The notes beneath the pieces were generated by a model. The model was not told the origin of the DNA, ran no database searches, and worked only from the letters and a program-made list of their open reading frames with translations. Below, piece by piece: positions 1 through 8,308 of a stretch of DNA of 64,000 nucleotides. The position numbers and the translations under genes are program-made. Origin of the DNA: RGIG8306 sp964566025 (GTDB taxonomy: Bacteria; Bacillota; Clostridia; Lachnospirales; Lachnospiraceae); the NCBI GenBank assembly GCA_964566025.1, contig CAZMHF010000005.1, positions 14,051 to 78,050 of the forward strand, written 5' to 3'. How positions within the stretch are numbered: position 1 is the first letter of the stretch; each line of letters opens with the position of its first letter.

Positions 1-367
1 CTAAATCAACGCGTGGTTTATAATAAAAGCCTTCTACGCAGCCAATCGAAACAATCTTCATCAAATTTTTATAGCCAATATCATTTTCTGCTAGCAAAAC
101 CAAATGATAATATCGATCACTTTCATTTCCACTTTCTTTATCAAAGCGTGAGCCAGGCGCTACATAGATTTCGCATCCGATAATTGGTTTAATTCCATTT
201 GCAATTGCTTCCTTATAAAAGTCAATTGCACCGTACATGACACCATGGTCTGTAATCGCAATGCTATCCATCCCCAACTCTTTTGTACGCGAAATAAGCT
301 CCCTAATCTGACAGGAGCCATCTAATAAACTATATCCAGTATGTACATGCAAATGTGCAAATGCCAC
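1..367 (-). CDS. dnaE: DNA polymerase III subunit alpha DnaE, N-terminal PHP part (runs off the window)
   Basis: The first 122 codons of a replicative polymerase alpha subunit are present; the gene continues past position 1. Translation begins AFAHLHVHTGYSLLDG after the initiator, the HxH-containing opening of the PHP domain, followed by an ITDHG motif and a GCEIYVAPG-like segment, which is typical of DnaE. The start is a GTG at 365-367, preceded by a strong AAAGGGGGA ribosome site. It lies 33 bp downstream of the Crh-like gene and is probably the last gene of the hprK run. Identity is clear; the catalytic polymerase domain is not visible here. Confidence 0.93.
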   Translation of the reverse strand, partial: MAFAHLHVHTGYSLLDGSCQIRELISRTKELGMDSIAITDHGVMYGAIDFYKEAIANGIKPIIGCEIYVAPGSRFDKESGNESDRYYHLVLLAENDIGYKNLMKIVSIGCVEGFYYKPRVDL

Positions 368-400
368 GCAATCCCCCTTTGCAAACCAACAGTTAGAGGA

Positions 401-655
401 TTATTTCCCTATAAGAAATCCCTCCATACTTAATAATGCTTCTTCTTCATCCACTCCTTCAATTGAAAGCGTTAATTCTTCACCTTGTATAATGCCAATT
501 GCCATCATACCCATAAGGCTTTTCGCATTCACCTTACTTGTTCCCTTTTCAATGAAAATCATTGATTGAAATTGGCTTGCTTTTTGCACTAGCATAGCAA
601 TTGGCTTAAGATCAGAAGAAGATTTCATATTAACTACGACTGTTTTGTTTATCAT
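401..655 (-). CDS. crh: Crh-like HPr paralogue lacking the phosphocarrier histidine
   Basis: An 84-residue protein with the HPr fold. The regulatory serine site is intact (NAKSLMGMM, around residues 44-52), which is the target of HPr kinase. The PTS histidine is not: the usual GIHARPA stretch reads SDLKPIA, so His15 is replaced by Asp. In Bacillus subtilis Crh also lacks His15 (it has Gln) and sits downstream of yvcL/whiA, as here. The protein should therefore be phosphorylated on Ser by HprK, encoded four genes upstream in the same run, and act in CcpA-type catabolite repression rather than in sugar transport. It lies between whiA (12 bp) and dnaE. A degenerate HPr is the alternative reading. 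Confidence 0.82.
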   Translation of the reverse strand: MINKTVVVNMKSSSDLKPIAMLVQKASQFQSMIFIEKGTSKVNAKSLMGMMAIGIIQGEELTLSIEGVDEEEALLSMEGFLIGK

Positions 656-667
656 TTTTTTGCTCCT

Positions 668-1594
668 TTAACGGTATTCATCCGCAATTTTATTAATTTT
701 GCGCAAACGGTGATTCACTCCCGATTTGCCGATTGGTGGGTCTAACAACTCACCTAATTGAGCTAAGCTAAGATAAGGATTTTCAAGCCTTACTCGTGCT
801 ATCTCAATCAAACTATCTTCTAGTTCGTCTAATACATTGTGACTTATTAAAAGCTTAATGTCCTCGATTTGTCCTGTTGAAGCACTTACTAATTTATTTA
901 GATTGGCTACATCGCAATTATTCGCGCGATTAACATTGCCAGCAATCTCTTTTAGTATACGCACATTCTCCATTTCCATCAAGGCAACATGTGCTCCCAT
1001 CAAATTTAGTGCATAGGCAATTTGATTGCCTTCCTTAAGGTATACCACATAATATTTCTTTCTTGCAACTATTTTCGGCGACAATTCGAAAGAAATTAGT
1101 ATTTCTTGTGTTTTTTTTGCTTGTTCAATGCTTGTGCAAACAATTTCATAATGATACGGTTTTTCGGGTGCACTTAATGATCCCGCGCACAAAAACGCTC
1201 CTTTTATAAATGCGCGCTTGCAGCAACTTTTTTGTATAACCAATCCATCCACTACCATATCAATTGATGTTGCTGCTTGATTTTTTATCCCTTGCAAAAT
1301 CTGATGAATACTTTCTTGATTTTGGATTTTGGCTACATAGTTTTGCATATTTCGACTATTTCGTGACCAGTTTTTTTCAATTTCATCACGAATACCAAAT
1401 AATTTTCGCAATAACGTTGTGTAGTTATTTGCCGCAAATAAATTTTCCGTTTCTAATTGCAAAACAAGCTCATCCCCTTTTGTCTCTAACTTGCATAAAA
1501 ACGAGACAATAGCGGCTAGCTGTGCCATTTGACAATGACGCGCCTTAGGAACTTCTTTTATAATTTCTGCCTTAACTGTCATAGAAAAAGACAT
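668..1594 (-). CDS. whiA: WhiA, sporulation/cell-division DNA-binding protein
   Basis: A 308-residue protein of the WhiA family: an N-terminal degenerate LAGLIDADG homing-endonuclease-like fold, visible in the GAFLCAGSLSAPEKPYH region (about 130-150), and a C-terminal helix-turn-helix ending in LAQLGELLDPPIGKSGVNHR. The family acts in sporulation control in actinomycetes and in cell division and chromosome segregation in Bacillus. It follows rapZ with a 15-bp gap and precedes the crh-like gene, matching the yvcJ-yvcL-crh order of Bacillus but without yvcK. An internal ATG four codons downstream is an alternative start. Confidence 0.93.
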   Translation of the reverse strand: MSFSMTVKAEIIKEVPKARHCQMAQLAAIVSFLCKLETKGDELVLQLETENLFAANNYTTLLRKLFGIRDEIEKNWSRNSRNMQNYVAKIQNQESIHQILQGIKNQAATSIDMVVDGLVIQKSCCKRAFIKGAFLCAGSLSAPEKPYHYEIVCTSIEQAKKTQEILISFELSPKIVARKKYYVVYLKEGNQIAYALNLMGAHVALMEMENVRILKEIAGNVNRANNCDVANLNKLVSASTGQIEDIKLLISHNVLDELEDSLIEIARVRLENPYLSLAQLGELLDPPIGKSGVNHRLRKINKIADEYR

Positions 1595-1609
1595 GCTCTT
1601 ACCTTACTT

Positions 1610-2461
1610 TCATTTTAATATATCTCGATGCTCAACTTTTATTCCGTAACTGCTCTCAGACAATGTGTCAAATAGTGCATTTGCAATTGTCACAGAACGA
1701 TGCTTGCCGCCTGTACAACCAATAGCAATCACCAATTGATTTTTTCCTTCGTTGATATAATTCGGAATTAAAAAGCGCAATAAATCCACTAATTTATCTA
1801 AAAAAATCTTCGTAACATCAAAGCTTTCTACATATGTATAGACTTCTTTATCATTTCCTGTCAAATGCTTTAGTTCATCAATATAATATGGATTTGGCAA
1901 AAACCGAACATCAAACATCAAATCTGCTTCACTTGGCATTCCATATTTAAAGCCAAAGGATTGAATGGTAATTTGCAAGTTGTTGAATTTCTTGCCATCC
2001 AAAAAAATGTCACTCATCGTATTGCGTAGTTCTCGCACAAGCAAATGGCTCGTGTCAATAATATAGTCGGCCTTATCTCGCAAAAATGCAAGCGATTCTC
2101 GTTCATGTTGGATACCTACTTCAATAGAGTCTTCTTGACTTAATGGATGTGTTCTTCTTGTTTCTTTAAAACGTTTCATTAAGGATTCATCTGAAGCATC
2201 TAAATATAAAATCTCATATTCATGTTTCGTTTCTTTATTTTTAAAAATTGATTGAAATAAATCGATTTTGTCTCCATTTCGTATATCAATGGATACCGCA
2301 ACCTTTGAAAAACGATCCCTATTTTCATTAACAAGTGCTGTAAATCCTTCTAGCAATTCCATAGGAAAGTTATCAACGCAAAAAAATCCTAGGTCCTCTA
2401 AAATTCTAAGAGCCGTTACTTTTCCTGCACCCGACATCCCTGTTACAATAATAAATCTCAT
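1610..2461 (-). CDS. rapZ: RapZ/YvcJ nucleotide-binding protein with altered Walker A
   Basis: A 283-residue RapZ/YvcJ family protein. Family marks are the N-terminal P-loop, LEDLGFFCVDNFP just after it, FGFKYGMPSEADLMFDVRFLPNPY (about 168-191), and IAIGCTGGKHRSV near the C-terminus. The family binds nucleotides; in Enterobacteria it controls GlmS through small RNAs, and in Bacillus it affects competence. The Walker A motif reads GMSGAGKVTAL: the residue after the lysine, normally Ser or Thr for Mg coordination, is Val, with Thr one place later. The start ATG overlaps the murB stop codon by 4 bp (ATGA), indicating coupled translation. Confidence 0.92.
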   Translation of the reverse strand: MRFIIVTGMSGAGKVTALRILEDLGFFCVDNFPMELLEGFTALVNENRDRFSKVAVSIDIRNGDKIDLFQSIFKNKETKHEYEILYLDASDESLMKRFKETRRTHPLSQEDSIEVGIQHERESLAFLRDKADYIIDTSHLLVRELRNTMSDIFLDGKKFNNLQITIQSFGFKYGMPSEADLMFDVRFLPNPYYIDELKHLTGNDKEVYTYVESFDVTKIFLDKLVDLLRFLIPNYINEGKNQLVIAIGCTGGKHRSVTIANALFDTLSESSYGIKVEHRDILK

Positions 2462-3366
2462 GTGAAATCTCCTAAAAACTGCACTTCTGGTTCAAGGCGT
2501 ACATTGGCATTTTCAAAAACCTTTTCGATGACATATTGAATCAATGCATATATATCACTTGCCGTTGCATGGTCTTTATTAATAATAAATCCACAATGCT
2601 TTGTTGAGACTTGTGCGCCTCCTATTTGTTTGCCTGCCAATGAGGCTTCCATAATGAGCTTCCCTGCAAAATGATTTTGAGGTCTTTTGAAGGTTGAGCC
2701 AGCACTAGGATAGGTTAATGGTTGCTTGTCTGTTCGCATTTGCATAAATTGCATGGTTTTTGTGCGAATGACTTCTTGATTTCCTTTTTCAAGTTGTAAA
2801 ATAGCTCGCAACACAATCATGCGCTCTTTTTTAATGCAGCTATGACGATAATCAAAATCCAATTCTTCCTTTTTTAATGTACGAACGATATTTTGATGAT
2901 CTAGTACGACAACTTCTTTCACGATTTTAGACATCTCGCCATCATAAGCACCAGCATTCATAACAATGGCACCACCAATGGTTCCAGGTATTCCATACGC
3001 AAACTCTAAGCCAGTTAAAGCATTCTCAATCGCCGCATTAGAAACCTTTTCTAGTATCACTCCACCATCCACATGGATGGTTTCGTTTTCTACTTTCAAT
3101 CCCAAAAACCCTTTTGTCATCGATATAATCACGCCATCATACCCTTTGTCACTAACGAGCAAGTTACTTCCTCTTCCAATAACCGCAAACGGAAGCTTTG
3201 TCGTATGACAGAGCATAATCACATCGCTTAATTGCTCGATTGTTTCTGGTAACACAAAGTATTTTGCTTTACCACCTGCTTGAAAGGTAGTATGTTTACT
3301 CATTGGCTCATCAATATAAATTTGTGTTTTATCTAGTATTTCTTGTAACGATTCAAGAATGTTCAT
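2458..3366 (-). CDS. murB: UDP-N-acetylenolpyruvoylglucosamine reductase
   Basis: A 302-residue flavoprotein of peptidoglycan precursor synthesis that reduces UDP-GlcNAc-enolpyruvate to UDP-MurNAc in the cytoplasm. FAD-binding features are IGRGSNLLVSDKGYDG (about 62-77) and GIPGTIGGAIVMNAGAYDGE (about 125-144). The catalytic serine region SAGSTFKRP (about 222-230) and the C-terminal LEPEVQFLGDF glutamate are present. I chose ATG 3366 because a GTGGAG ribosome site lies at the right distance; a GTG at 3378 would place the start inside that site. It sits between hprK and rapZ. Confidence 0.94.
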   Translation of the reverse strand: MNILESLQEILDKTQIYIDEPMSKHTTFQAGGKAKYFVLPETIEQLSDVIMLCHTTKLPFAVIGRGSNLLVSDKGYDGVIISMTKGFLGLKVENETIHVDGGVILEKVSNAAIENALTGLEFAYGIPGTIGGAIVMNAGAYDGEMSKIVKEVVVLDHQNIVRTLKKEELDFDYRHSCIKKERMIVLRAILQLEKGNQEVIRTKTMQFMQMRTDKQPLTYPSAGSTFKRPQNHFAGKLIMEASLAGKQIGGAQVSTKHCGFIINKDHATASDIYALIQYVIEKVFENANVRLEPEVQFLGDFT

Positions 3367-3378
3367 GTTTATCTCCAC

Positions 3379-4305
3379 TTATGAATTTTTCATCAAGTTC
3401 GCTTGAATTCTATCATAGAATGCTTGCGCAGCATTATATCCCATTTTCTTTTGACGGTAGTTTACAGCCGCTGATTCTACAATGATTGCTAAATTTCGAC
3501 CTGGTCGAATCGGGATATTATGGCATACGATTTTATTTCCTAAAAACTCAATATAATTATCATCCAATCCCATTCGATCATATTGGCGATTGCGATCCCA
3601 TTCCTCTAATTTGATTACCATATCAATCGCTTGCGTATTTTTAACACTCTCAACACCAAACAAGGTTTTTACATCAATAATACCAATGCCTCGCAACTCA
3701 ATAAAATGGCGCGTGATATCAGGCGCTGATCCTACTAATGTCTCATCACTTACTTTTTTTATCTCGACAACATCATCCGAAACAAGACGATGCCCTCTTT
3801 TGATTAGTTCAAGTGCTGACTCACTTTTTCCGATGCCACTCTCGCCCATAATTAACACACCTTCACCATAAACGTCAACAAGAACGCCATGGATTGAAAT
3901 CATTGGTGCTAATTCGACTTTTAACCAACGAATAACCTCTGCCATAATATCCGATGTTGATTGAGAAGAAACTAGCAATGGCACATTGTATTTTGTCGCT
4001 AACTCAACAAATTCTTCGCAAGGCTCATAATTACGACTAAATACAATACATGGACTCTTACTAGATACAAATCGTTCAAATGACTTGTAACGCACATCTT
4101 CATCCATCATCTCTATATAGGTATGCTCTACATTTCCAATAATCTGCACACGTTCATTATCAAAGTGTGTATAGAAGCCTGCTAGTTGAAGAGCAGGTCG
4201 ATTAATATCAGGCGTTTCAATAAATAATTCGTCGGTATTAATACCTTCTGTTACATTTTTAAATCCCATTTTTTCAATTAGCCTACTAACCGATACACCG
4301 TCCAT
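3379..4305 (-). CDS. hprK: HPr kinase/phosphorylase
   Basis: A 308-residue bifunctional kinase/phosphorylase that phosphorylates and dephosphorylates the regulatory serine of HPr and Crh in response to glycolytic intermediates. The P-loop GESGIGKSESALEL (about 153-166), the RGHRLVSDD motif (about 169-177) and the IELRGIGIIDV HprK signature (about 202-212) are all intact. A GAGGT ribosome site precedes ATG 4305. It is the first gene of the run to dnaE, directly behind the promoter at 4337-4365. The Crh-like product four genes downstream is a natural substrate. Confidence 0.95.
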   Translation of the reverse strand: MDGVSVSRLIEKMGFKNVTEGINTDELFIETPDINRPALQLAGFYTHFDNERVQIIGNVEHTYIEMMDEDVRYKSFERFVSSKSPCIVFSRNYEPCEEFVELATKYNVPLLVSSQSTSDIMAEVIRWLKVELAPMISIHGVLVDVYGEGVLIMGESGIGKSESALELIKRGHRLVSDDVVEIKKVSDETLVGSAPDITRHFIELRGIGIIDVKTLFGVESVKNTQAIDMVIKLEEWDRNRQYDRMGLDDNYIEFLGNKIVCHNIPIRPGRNLAIIVESAAVNYRQKKMGYNAAQAFYDRIQANLMKNS

Positions 4306-4336
4306 TTTTCTACCTCACTTTTTATTTGTTATCTCT

Positions 4337-4365
4337 ATTGTACTAAAGAGGACTAGGAATGTCAA
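4337..4365 (-). promoter_or_regulatory. Near-consensus sigma-A promoter for the hprK-to-dnaE run
   Basis: On the minus strand TTGACA (4360-4365) and TACAAT (4337-4342) are separated by exactly 17 bp, just upstream of hprK and downstream of the uvrC stop. It probably drives hprK-murB-rapZ-whiA-crh-dnaE, which are spaced by 33 bp or less. Confidence 0.8.
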
Positions 4366-4370
4366 AGTCC

Positions 4371-6221
4371 TTACTCTTTGTGAAAGAACTCATACACCGC
4401 CATCGCTGATGCCTTATTCATGCCTTCCACTTTTTCTAATTGCTCCACACTGGCTTCTTGTAATTTCTCCAAGTTGTCAAATGCCCTCATCAATTCCACA
4501 CGCCTTTTGGGGCCAATCATCTTAATATCATCAAGCAACGAATGTGTTTGCGATTTTTGCCGCAGACTTCTATGGTATTCAATCGCAAATCTATGCGCTT
4601 CATCTTGTATTCGTGTAATAAGACGAAATGCCTCCGAATGTGAATGAATCTCGATTTCTTTATTTTGATAATACAATCCTCTTGTTTGATGATGGTCATC
4701 TTTTACCATTCCACAAATGGGGATATCAATCCGAAGCTCTTCAAGCACTTGCTTGGCAATGTTTACTTGTCCTTTACCGCCATCCATCAAAATAAGGTTT
4801 GGTTGTTTTTCAAATCCAACACTTTTTTCTTTACTTCGTAAGAAACGTCTTGTAAGAACCTCTTTCAAGGAAGCGTAATCATTGGCACCCACAACCCATT
4901 TAATTTTAAATTTTCGATAATCCGAACGCTTTGGTTTTCCATTTTCATAAACGACCATTGAGCCAACCGATTCAAAACCGCTAATATTGCTAATATCATA
5001 CGCTTCTAATCGTTCAATGTTCTCTAAACCTAATAACTCTCCAAGCTCACGAATAGCACCAATGGTTTTCTTTTTTTCGCTAATAATTTTATCTTTGTCT
5101 TGTTGCAATACAATTTGTGCATTACGCGTAGCAAGATCAAGCAATTTCTCGCGTGTTCCAATTTGGGGAACGAGAATTTTGACCTTTTTTTTGCGTCGAC
5201 TACTTAACCATTCTTCGATTATGTCTTGTTCTTCAATTGTATGGCTAAGCAAAATTTCTTTTGGAAGATATGGCGTTCCTGCATAGTATTGCTTTACAAA
5301 ATCACCAAGCACCTGTTCATTTGAATCCCCTATAGCAATCTGCAAATGAAAATGCTCTCTACCAATCATTTTTCCTTCCCTCATAAAGAATACTTGCGCA
5401 ATTCCATCTACTCCAGAGGTTGCAAGAGCAATGACATCGCGATCCATAAAATCATAATCACTGATTTTTTGCTTTTCAGCAATATTTTTTATGCTTGCTA
5501 TCAAGTCACGATATAACATCGCCTCCTCAAATTCTAGGTTTTCAGATGCCGTAGCCATTTTATGTTTAAGCGTTTTTAATATGTCTTGATGATTTCCATT
5601 TAAAAAATCCTGTGCCATTTTGATTGACTCTAAATAAGCTTCTTTTGAAATACAGCATTGGCATGGCGCTTGGCATTGCCCCATATGATAATTAAGGCAT
5701 GCGCGTTCTTTATGCTTTTGCCCTGCTACAAGCTTGCGATTGCACGTTCGAATCTGGTATAGCTTATGAATTAAATCCAATATATCTTTTGCACCTTTTA
5801 CGTCTGTAAATGGCCCAAAATATTTTGATTTGTCCTTTTTCATTGTACGCGCCAAGACAACCCGCGGAAAATCCTCCTCATAAGTGATTCGGATATATGG
5901 ATATCCCTTATCATCTTTTAACATTGTATTATAGCGAGGCAAATATTCTTTAATTAAATTACTCTCTAGCACCAATGCTTCCATCTCTGAATCCGTTACA
6001 ATAAATGAAAAGCGCGTAATATGAGACACCATTTTTCGTATTTTAGAAGAATGATTGCGACTTGATTGAAAATATTGCTTTACACGTCTTTTTAAGCTAA
6101 TTGCCTTGCCAACATATATCACTTCATCCACTTCTCCATGCATAAGATAAACCCCCGGCAAATCCGGCAGTTTTTTTAATTCATCTTCGATTATAAAATA
6201 AGCATTTATTTTTTCACTCAT
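4371..6221 (-). CDS. uvrC: Excinuclease ABC subunit C
   Basis: A 616-residue UvrC, the dual-incision nuclease of nucleotide excision repair. The N-terminal GIY-YIG domain is seen as LPGVYLMHG then VIYVGKA (about 18-38). A UVR helical hairpin (NLEFEEAMLYRDLI, about 210-223), the RNase H-like domain (EAYDISNISG... and LILMDGGKGQV) and a C-terminal helix-hairpin-helix DNA-binding tail (LLDDIKMIGPKRR onward) follow. Length is typical. Of two adjacent ATGs I chose 6221, which is 5 nt from the GGGAGG site. The longer reading frame upstream has no ribosome site. It is flanked by the ftsH terminator upstream and the hprK promoter downstream. Confidence 0.95.
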   Translation of the reverse strand: MSEKINAYFIIEDELKKLPDLPGVYLMHGEVDEVIYVGKAISLKRRVKQYFQSSRNHSSKIRKMVSHITRFSFIVTDSEMEALVLESNLIKEYLPRYNTMLKDDKGYPYIRITYEEDFPRVVLARTMKKDKSKYFGPFTDVKGAKDILDLIHKLYQIRTCNRKLVAGQKHKERACLNYHMGQCQAPCQCCISKEAYLESIKMAQDFLNGNHQDILKTLKHKMATASENLEFEEAMLYRDLIASIKNIAEKQKISDYDFMDRDVIALATSGVDGIAQVFFMREGKMIGREHFHLQIAIGDSNEQVLGDFVKQYYAGTPYLPKEILLSHTIEEQDIIEEWLSSRRKKKVKILVPQIGTREKLLDLATRNAQIVLQQDKDKIISEKKKTIGAIRELGELLGLENIERLEAYDISNISGFESVGSMVVYENGKPKRSDYRKFKIKWVVGANDYASLKEVLTRRFLRSKEKSVGFEKQPNLILMDGGKGQVNIAKQVLEELRIDIPICGMVKDDHHQTRGLYYQNKEIEIHSHSEAFRLITRIQDEAHRFAIEYHRSLRQKSQTHSLLDDIKMIGPKRRVELMRAFDNLEKLQEASVEQLEKVEGMNKASAMAVYEFFHKE

Positions 6222-6253
6222 CATAACCTCCCATGCAATGGCGCATTGTTTGT

Positions 6254-6282
6254 AAAAAAAGAGTTTCAATTATATGAAACTC
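6254..6282 (-). terminator. Intrinsic terminator after ftsH
   Basis: Minus-strand hairpin GAGTTTCA-TATAAT-TGAAACTC (6261-6282) followed by seven Ts (6254-6260), just past the ftsH stop at 6297. Confidence 0.85.
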
Positions 6283-6296
6283 CTTTTGTAAATGTA

Positions 6297-8192
6297 TTAG
6301 TCTTTATAGGTTGGCTTTGTCATCATGTCATCGACACTTTCGCCTTTTTGGATCTTCCCGAGAATATCCATGAATTCCTTTCCGGTAATGGTCTCCTTTA
6401 AAATAAGGAATTCAGAAATCTTATCAAGTGCCACTCTATTTTCTGTTAAAATATTTTTCGCTCTTGAATAAGCTTCTATTAAAACCGCCATCACTTCTCT
6501 ATCTACTTCTGCTGCAAATTCATCACTACAATTTAATACTCTCTCTCCAGATAAATATTTTGTTTGTATGCTTTCAAGCGCTATTAACCCGAATTTATCG
6601 GACATACCATACATCGTAATCATAGCCCTTGCTATATTTGTTGCACGCTCAATATCATTTGAAGCACCTGTCGTTACATCCTGAAAAACGATTTCTTCTG
6701 CTGCACGACCACCGAATAAAACGGCAAGATCGGCTTCTAATTCTGATTTTGAATTAAGGTACTTTTCTTCTTCTGGTGTTTGCATTGTGTAACCAAGTGC
6801 TCCCATCGTTCTTGGAACAATGGTAATCTTTTGAACAGGCTCCGTATTTTTTTGTAGGGCAGCCACGAGTGCATGACCAACCTCATGATAGGCTACGATT
6901 TTTCGTTCTTTTTGATTCATAATACGGTCTTTCTTTTCTTTACCAACCAATACCACTTCTACTGCTTCAAATAAATCCGCTTGTGTTACCACATTTCGCT
7001 TATTTTTCACTGCACTAATAGCCGCTTCATTTATCATATTGGCAAGATCCGAACCTACCGCTCCACTTGTTGCTAACGCAATTTCTTCAAAATCAATGGA
7101 ATCATCCATCAACACGTCTTTTGAATGCACTTCCAATGTTTTGATTCGTCCTTTTAGATCTGGTTTATCGACAATAATTCTTCTATCTAAACGTCCTGGA
7201 CGAACTAATGCTTGATCAAGTACCTCTGGGCGATTTGTTGCGGCTAAAATAAATACGCCTTTTGATGAATCGAAACCATCCATCTCTGCTAGAAGTTGAT
7301 TCAGTGTTTGCTCACGCTCATCATTGCTTCCATGACGATTGTCACGACTCTTTCCGATCGCATCAATTTCATCAATAAAAATAATACATGGGGCGTTTTG
7401 CTGTGCTTCTTTAAATAAATCTCTTACACGAGAAGCACCCACACCAACAAACATCTCTACAAAATCAGATCCTGATAATGAGAAGAATGGTGTCTTTGCT
7501 TCACCAGCAACCGCCTTAGCAAGCAATGTCTTTCCAGTTCCTGGAGGGCCTACAAGAAGCGCACCCTTTGGAAGCTTCGCACCGATCTTTTGATATTTTT
7601 GAGGATTGTGCAAGAAATCAACGATTTCCACAAGTGAATCCTTTGCTTCATCTTGTCCAGCAACATCCTTGAATGTCACACCTGTATCCTTTTGAATATA
7701 AATCTTCGCCTTTGATTTCCCTACGCTACCCATAGATCCACCAACACGTTTCATCATAAACATGAAAAATACGATAATAATCACAAACGGAACAACATAG
7801 CCAATAATCAACTCTAATAAAATGGAATTTGTATCATCTACATAGCCTTTATAAACAATTTTATTGTCTTGTAATACCTTCCATAAGTCACCATCGCCAA
7901 CATAACCTGTATAATAACTAACCTTTAATTCGTTTCCTTTTGGTGGATTAATCACAATCCGACCTGGCTTCAAAACGACCTCTGTTACTTTTCCATCTTC
8001 AATCATTTTTAAAAACTCGCCATAAGTAATTTCCTTATTAAGCTGAGATTTCACAAATGAGTTTGTCATAATAATTCCGATGAATATGAATAATCCTACC
8101 AATATAATAAACACATAATTAGGTTTGTTTGTGTTTTTATTGTTTGGATCATTCGGTTTGTTTGAATTATTTCGATTATCTAAATCGCTCAA
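6297..8192 (-). CDS. ftsH: ATP-dependent zinc metalloprotease FtsH
   Basis: A 631-residue membrane protease for quality control of membrane and regulatory proteins. Layout: an Asn/Pro/Lys-rich cytosolic tail (1-25), TM1 (about 26-44), an extracellular domain, TM2 (about 128-147), then the AAA+ ATPase with Walker A GPPGTGKT (215-222), Walker B IIFIDEIDAIG and the second region of homology (ATNRPEVLDQALVRPGRLDR). The zinc site HEVGH lies near residue 436. The start is TTG 8192, chosen because GGAGGTG lies 4-5 nt upstream. It stands alone between a promoter containing an inverted repeat and its own terminator. Confidence 0.96.
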   Translation of the reverse strand: MSDLDNRNNSNKPNDPNNKNTNKPNYVFIILVGLFIFIGIIMTNSFVKSQLNKEITYGEFLKMIEDGKVTEVVLKPGRIVINPPKGNELKVSYYTGYVGDGDLWKVLQDNKIVYKGYVDDTNSILLELIIGYVVPFVIIIVFFMFMMKRVGGSMGSVGKSKAKIYIQKDTGVTFKDVAGQDEAKDSLVEIVDFLHNPQKYQKIGAKLPKGALLVGPPGTGKTLLAKAVAGEAKTPFFSLSGSDFVEMFVGVGASRVRDLFKEAQQNAPCIIFIDEIDAIGKSRDNRHGSNDEREQTLNQLLAEMDGFDSSKGVFILAATNRPEVLDQALVRPGRLDRRIIVDKPDLKGRIKTLEVHSKDVLMDDSIDFEEIALATSGAVGSDLANMINEAAISAVKNKRNVVTQADLFEAVEVVLVGKEKKDRIMNQKERKIVAYHEVGHALVAALQKNTEPVQKITIVPRTMGALGYTMQTPEEEKYLNSKSELEADLAVLFGGRAAEEIVFQDVTTGASNDIERATNIARAMITMYGMSDKFGLIALESIQTKYLSGERVLNCSDEFAAEVDREVMAVLIEAYSRAKNILTENRVALDKISEFLILKETITGKEFMDILGKIQKGESVDDMMTKPTYKD

Positions 8193-8232
8193 TTTTCACC
8201 TCCAAATAGTGCTTTTTGCATCCACAATGTGC

Positions 8233-8276
8233 TTGCATTCTTCTAAGATTATATGCGTAAAGCCAAAAGAATGCAA
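8233..8276 (-). promoter_or_regulatory. ftsH promoter embedded in a 10-bp inverted repeat
   Basis: Minus strand: TTGCAT (8271-8276), 17 bp, TATAAT (8248-8253). A perfect inverted repeat, TTGCATTCTT (8233-8242) and AAGAATGCAA (8267-8276), covers the -35 box on one side and the start-site region on the other. It is neither CIRCE nor a CtsR box. The direct 11-bp repeat AAATTTCTATG occurs twice just beside it (8279-8300). A repressor site is the likely meaning; the regulator is not known. Confidence 0.7.
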
Positions 8277-8308
8277 TTAAATTTCTATGAAATTTCTATG
8301 ATTACTAA

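Noticed and set aside
6222..6269. Longer UvrC start
   Set aside because: The 16 extra residues have no ribosome site, while GGGAGG precedes the inner ATG.
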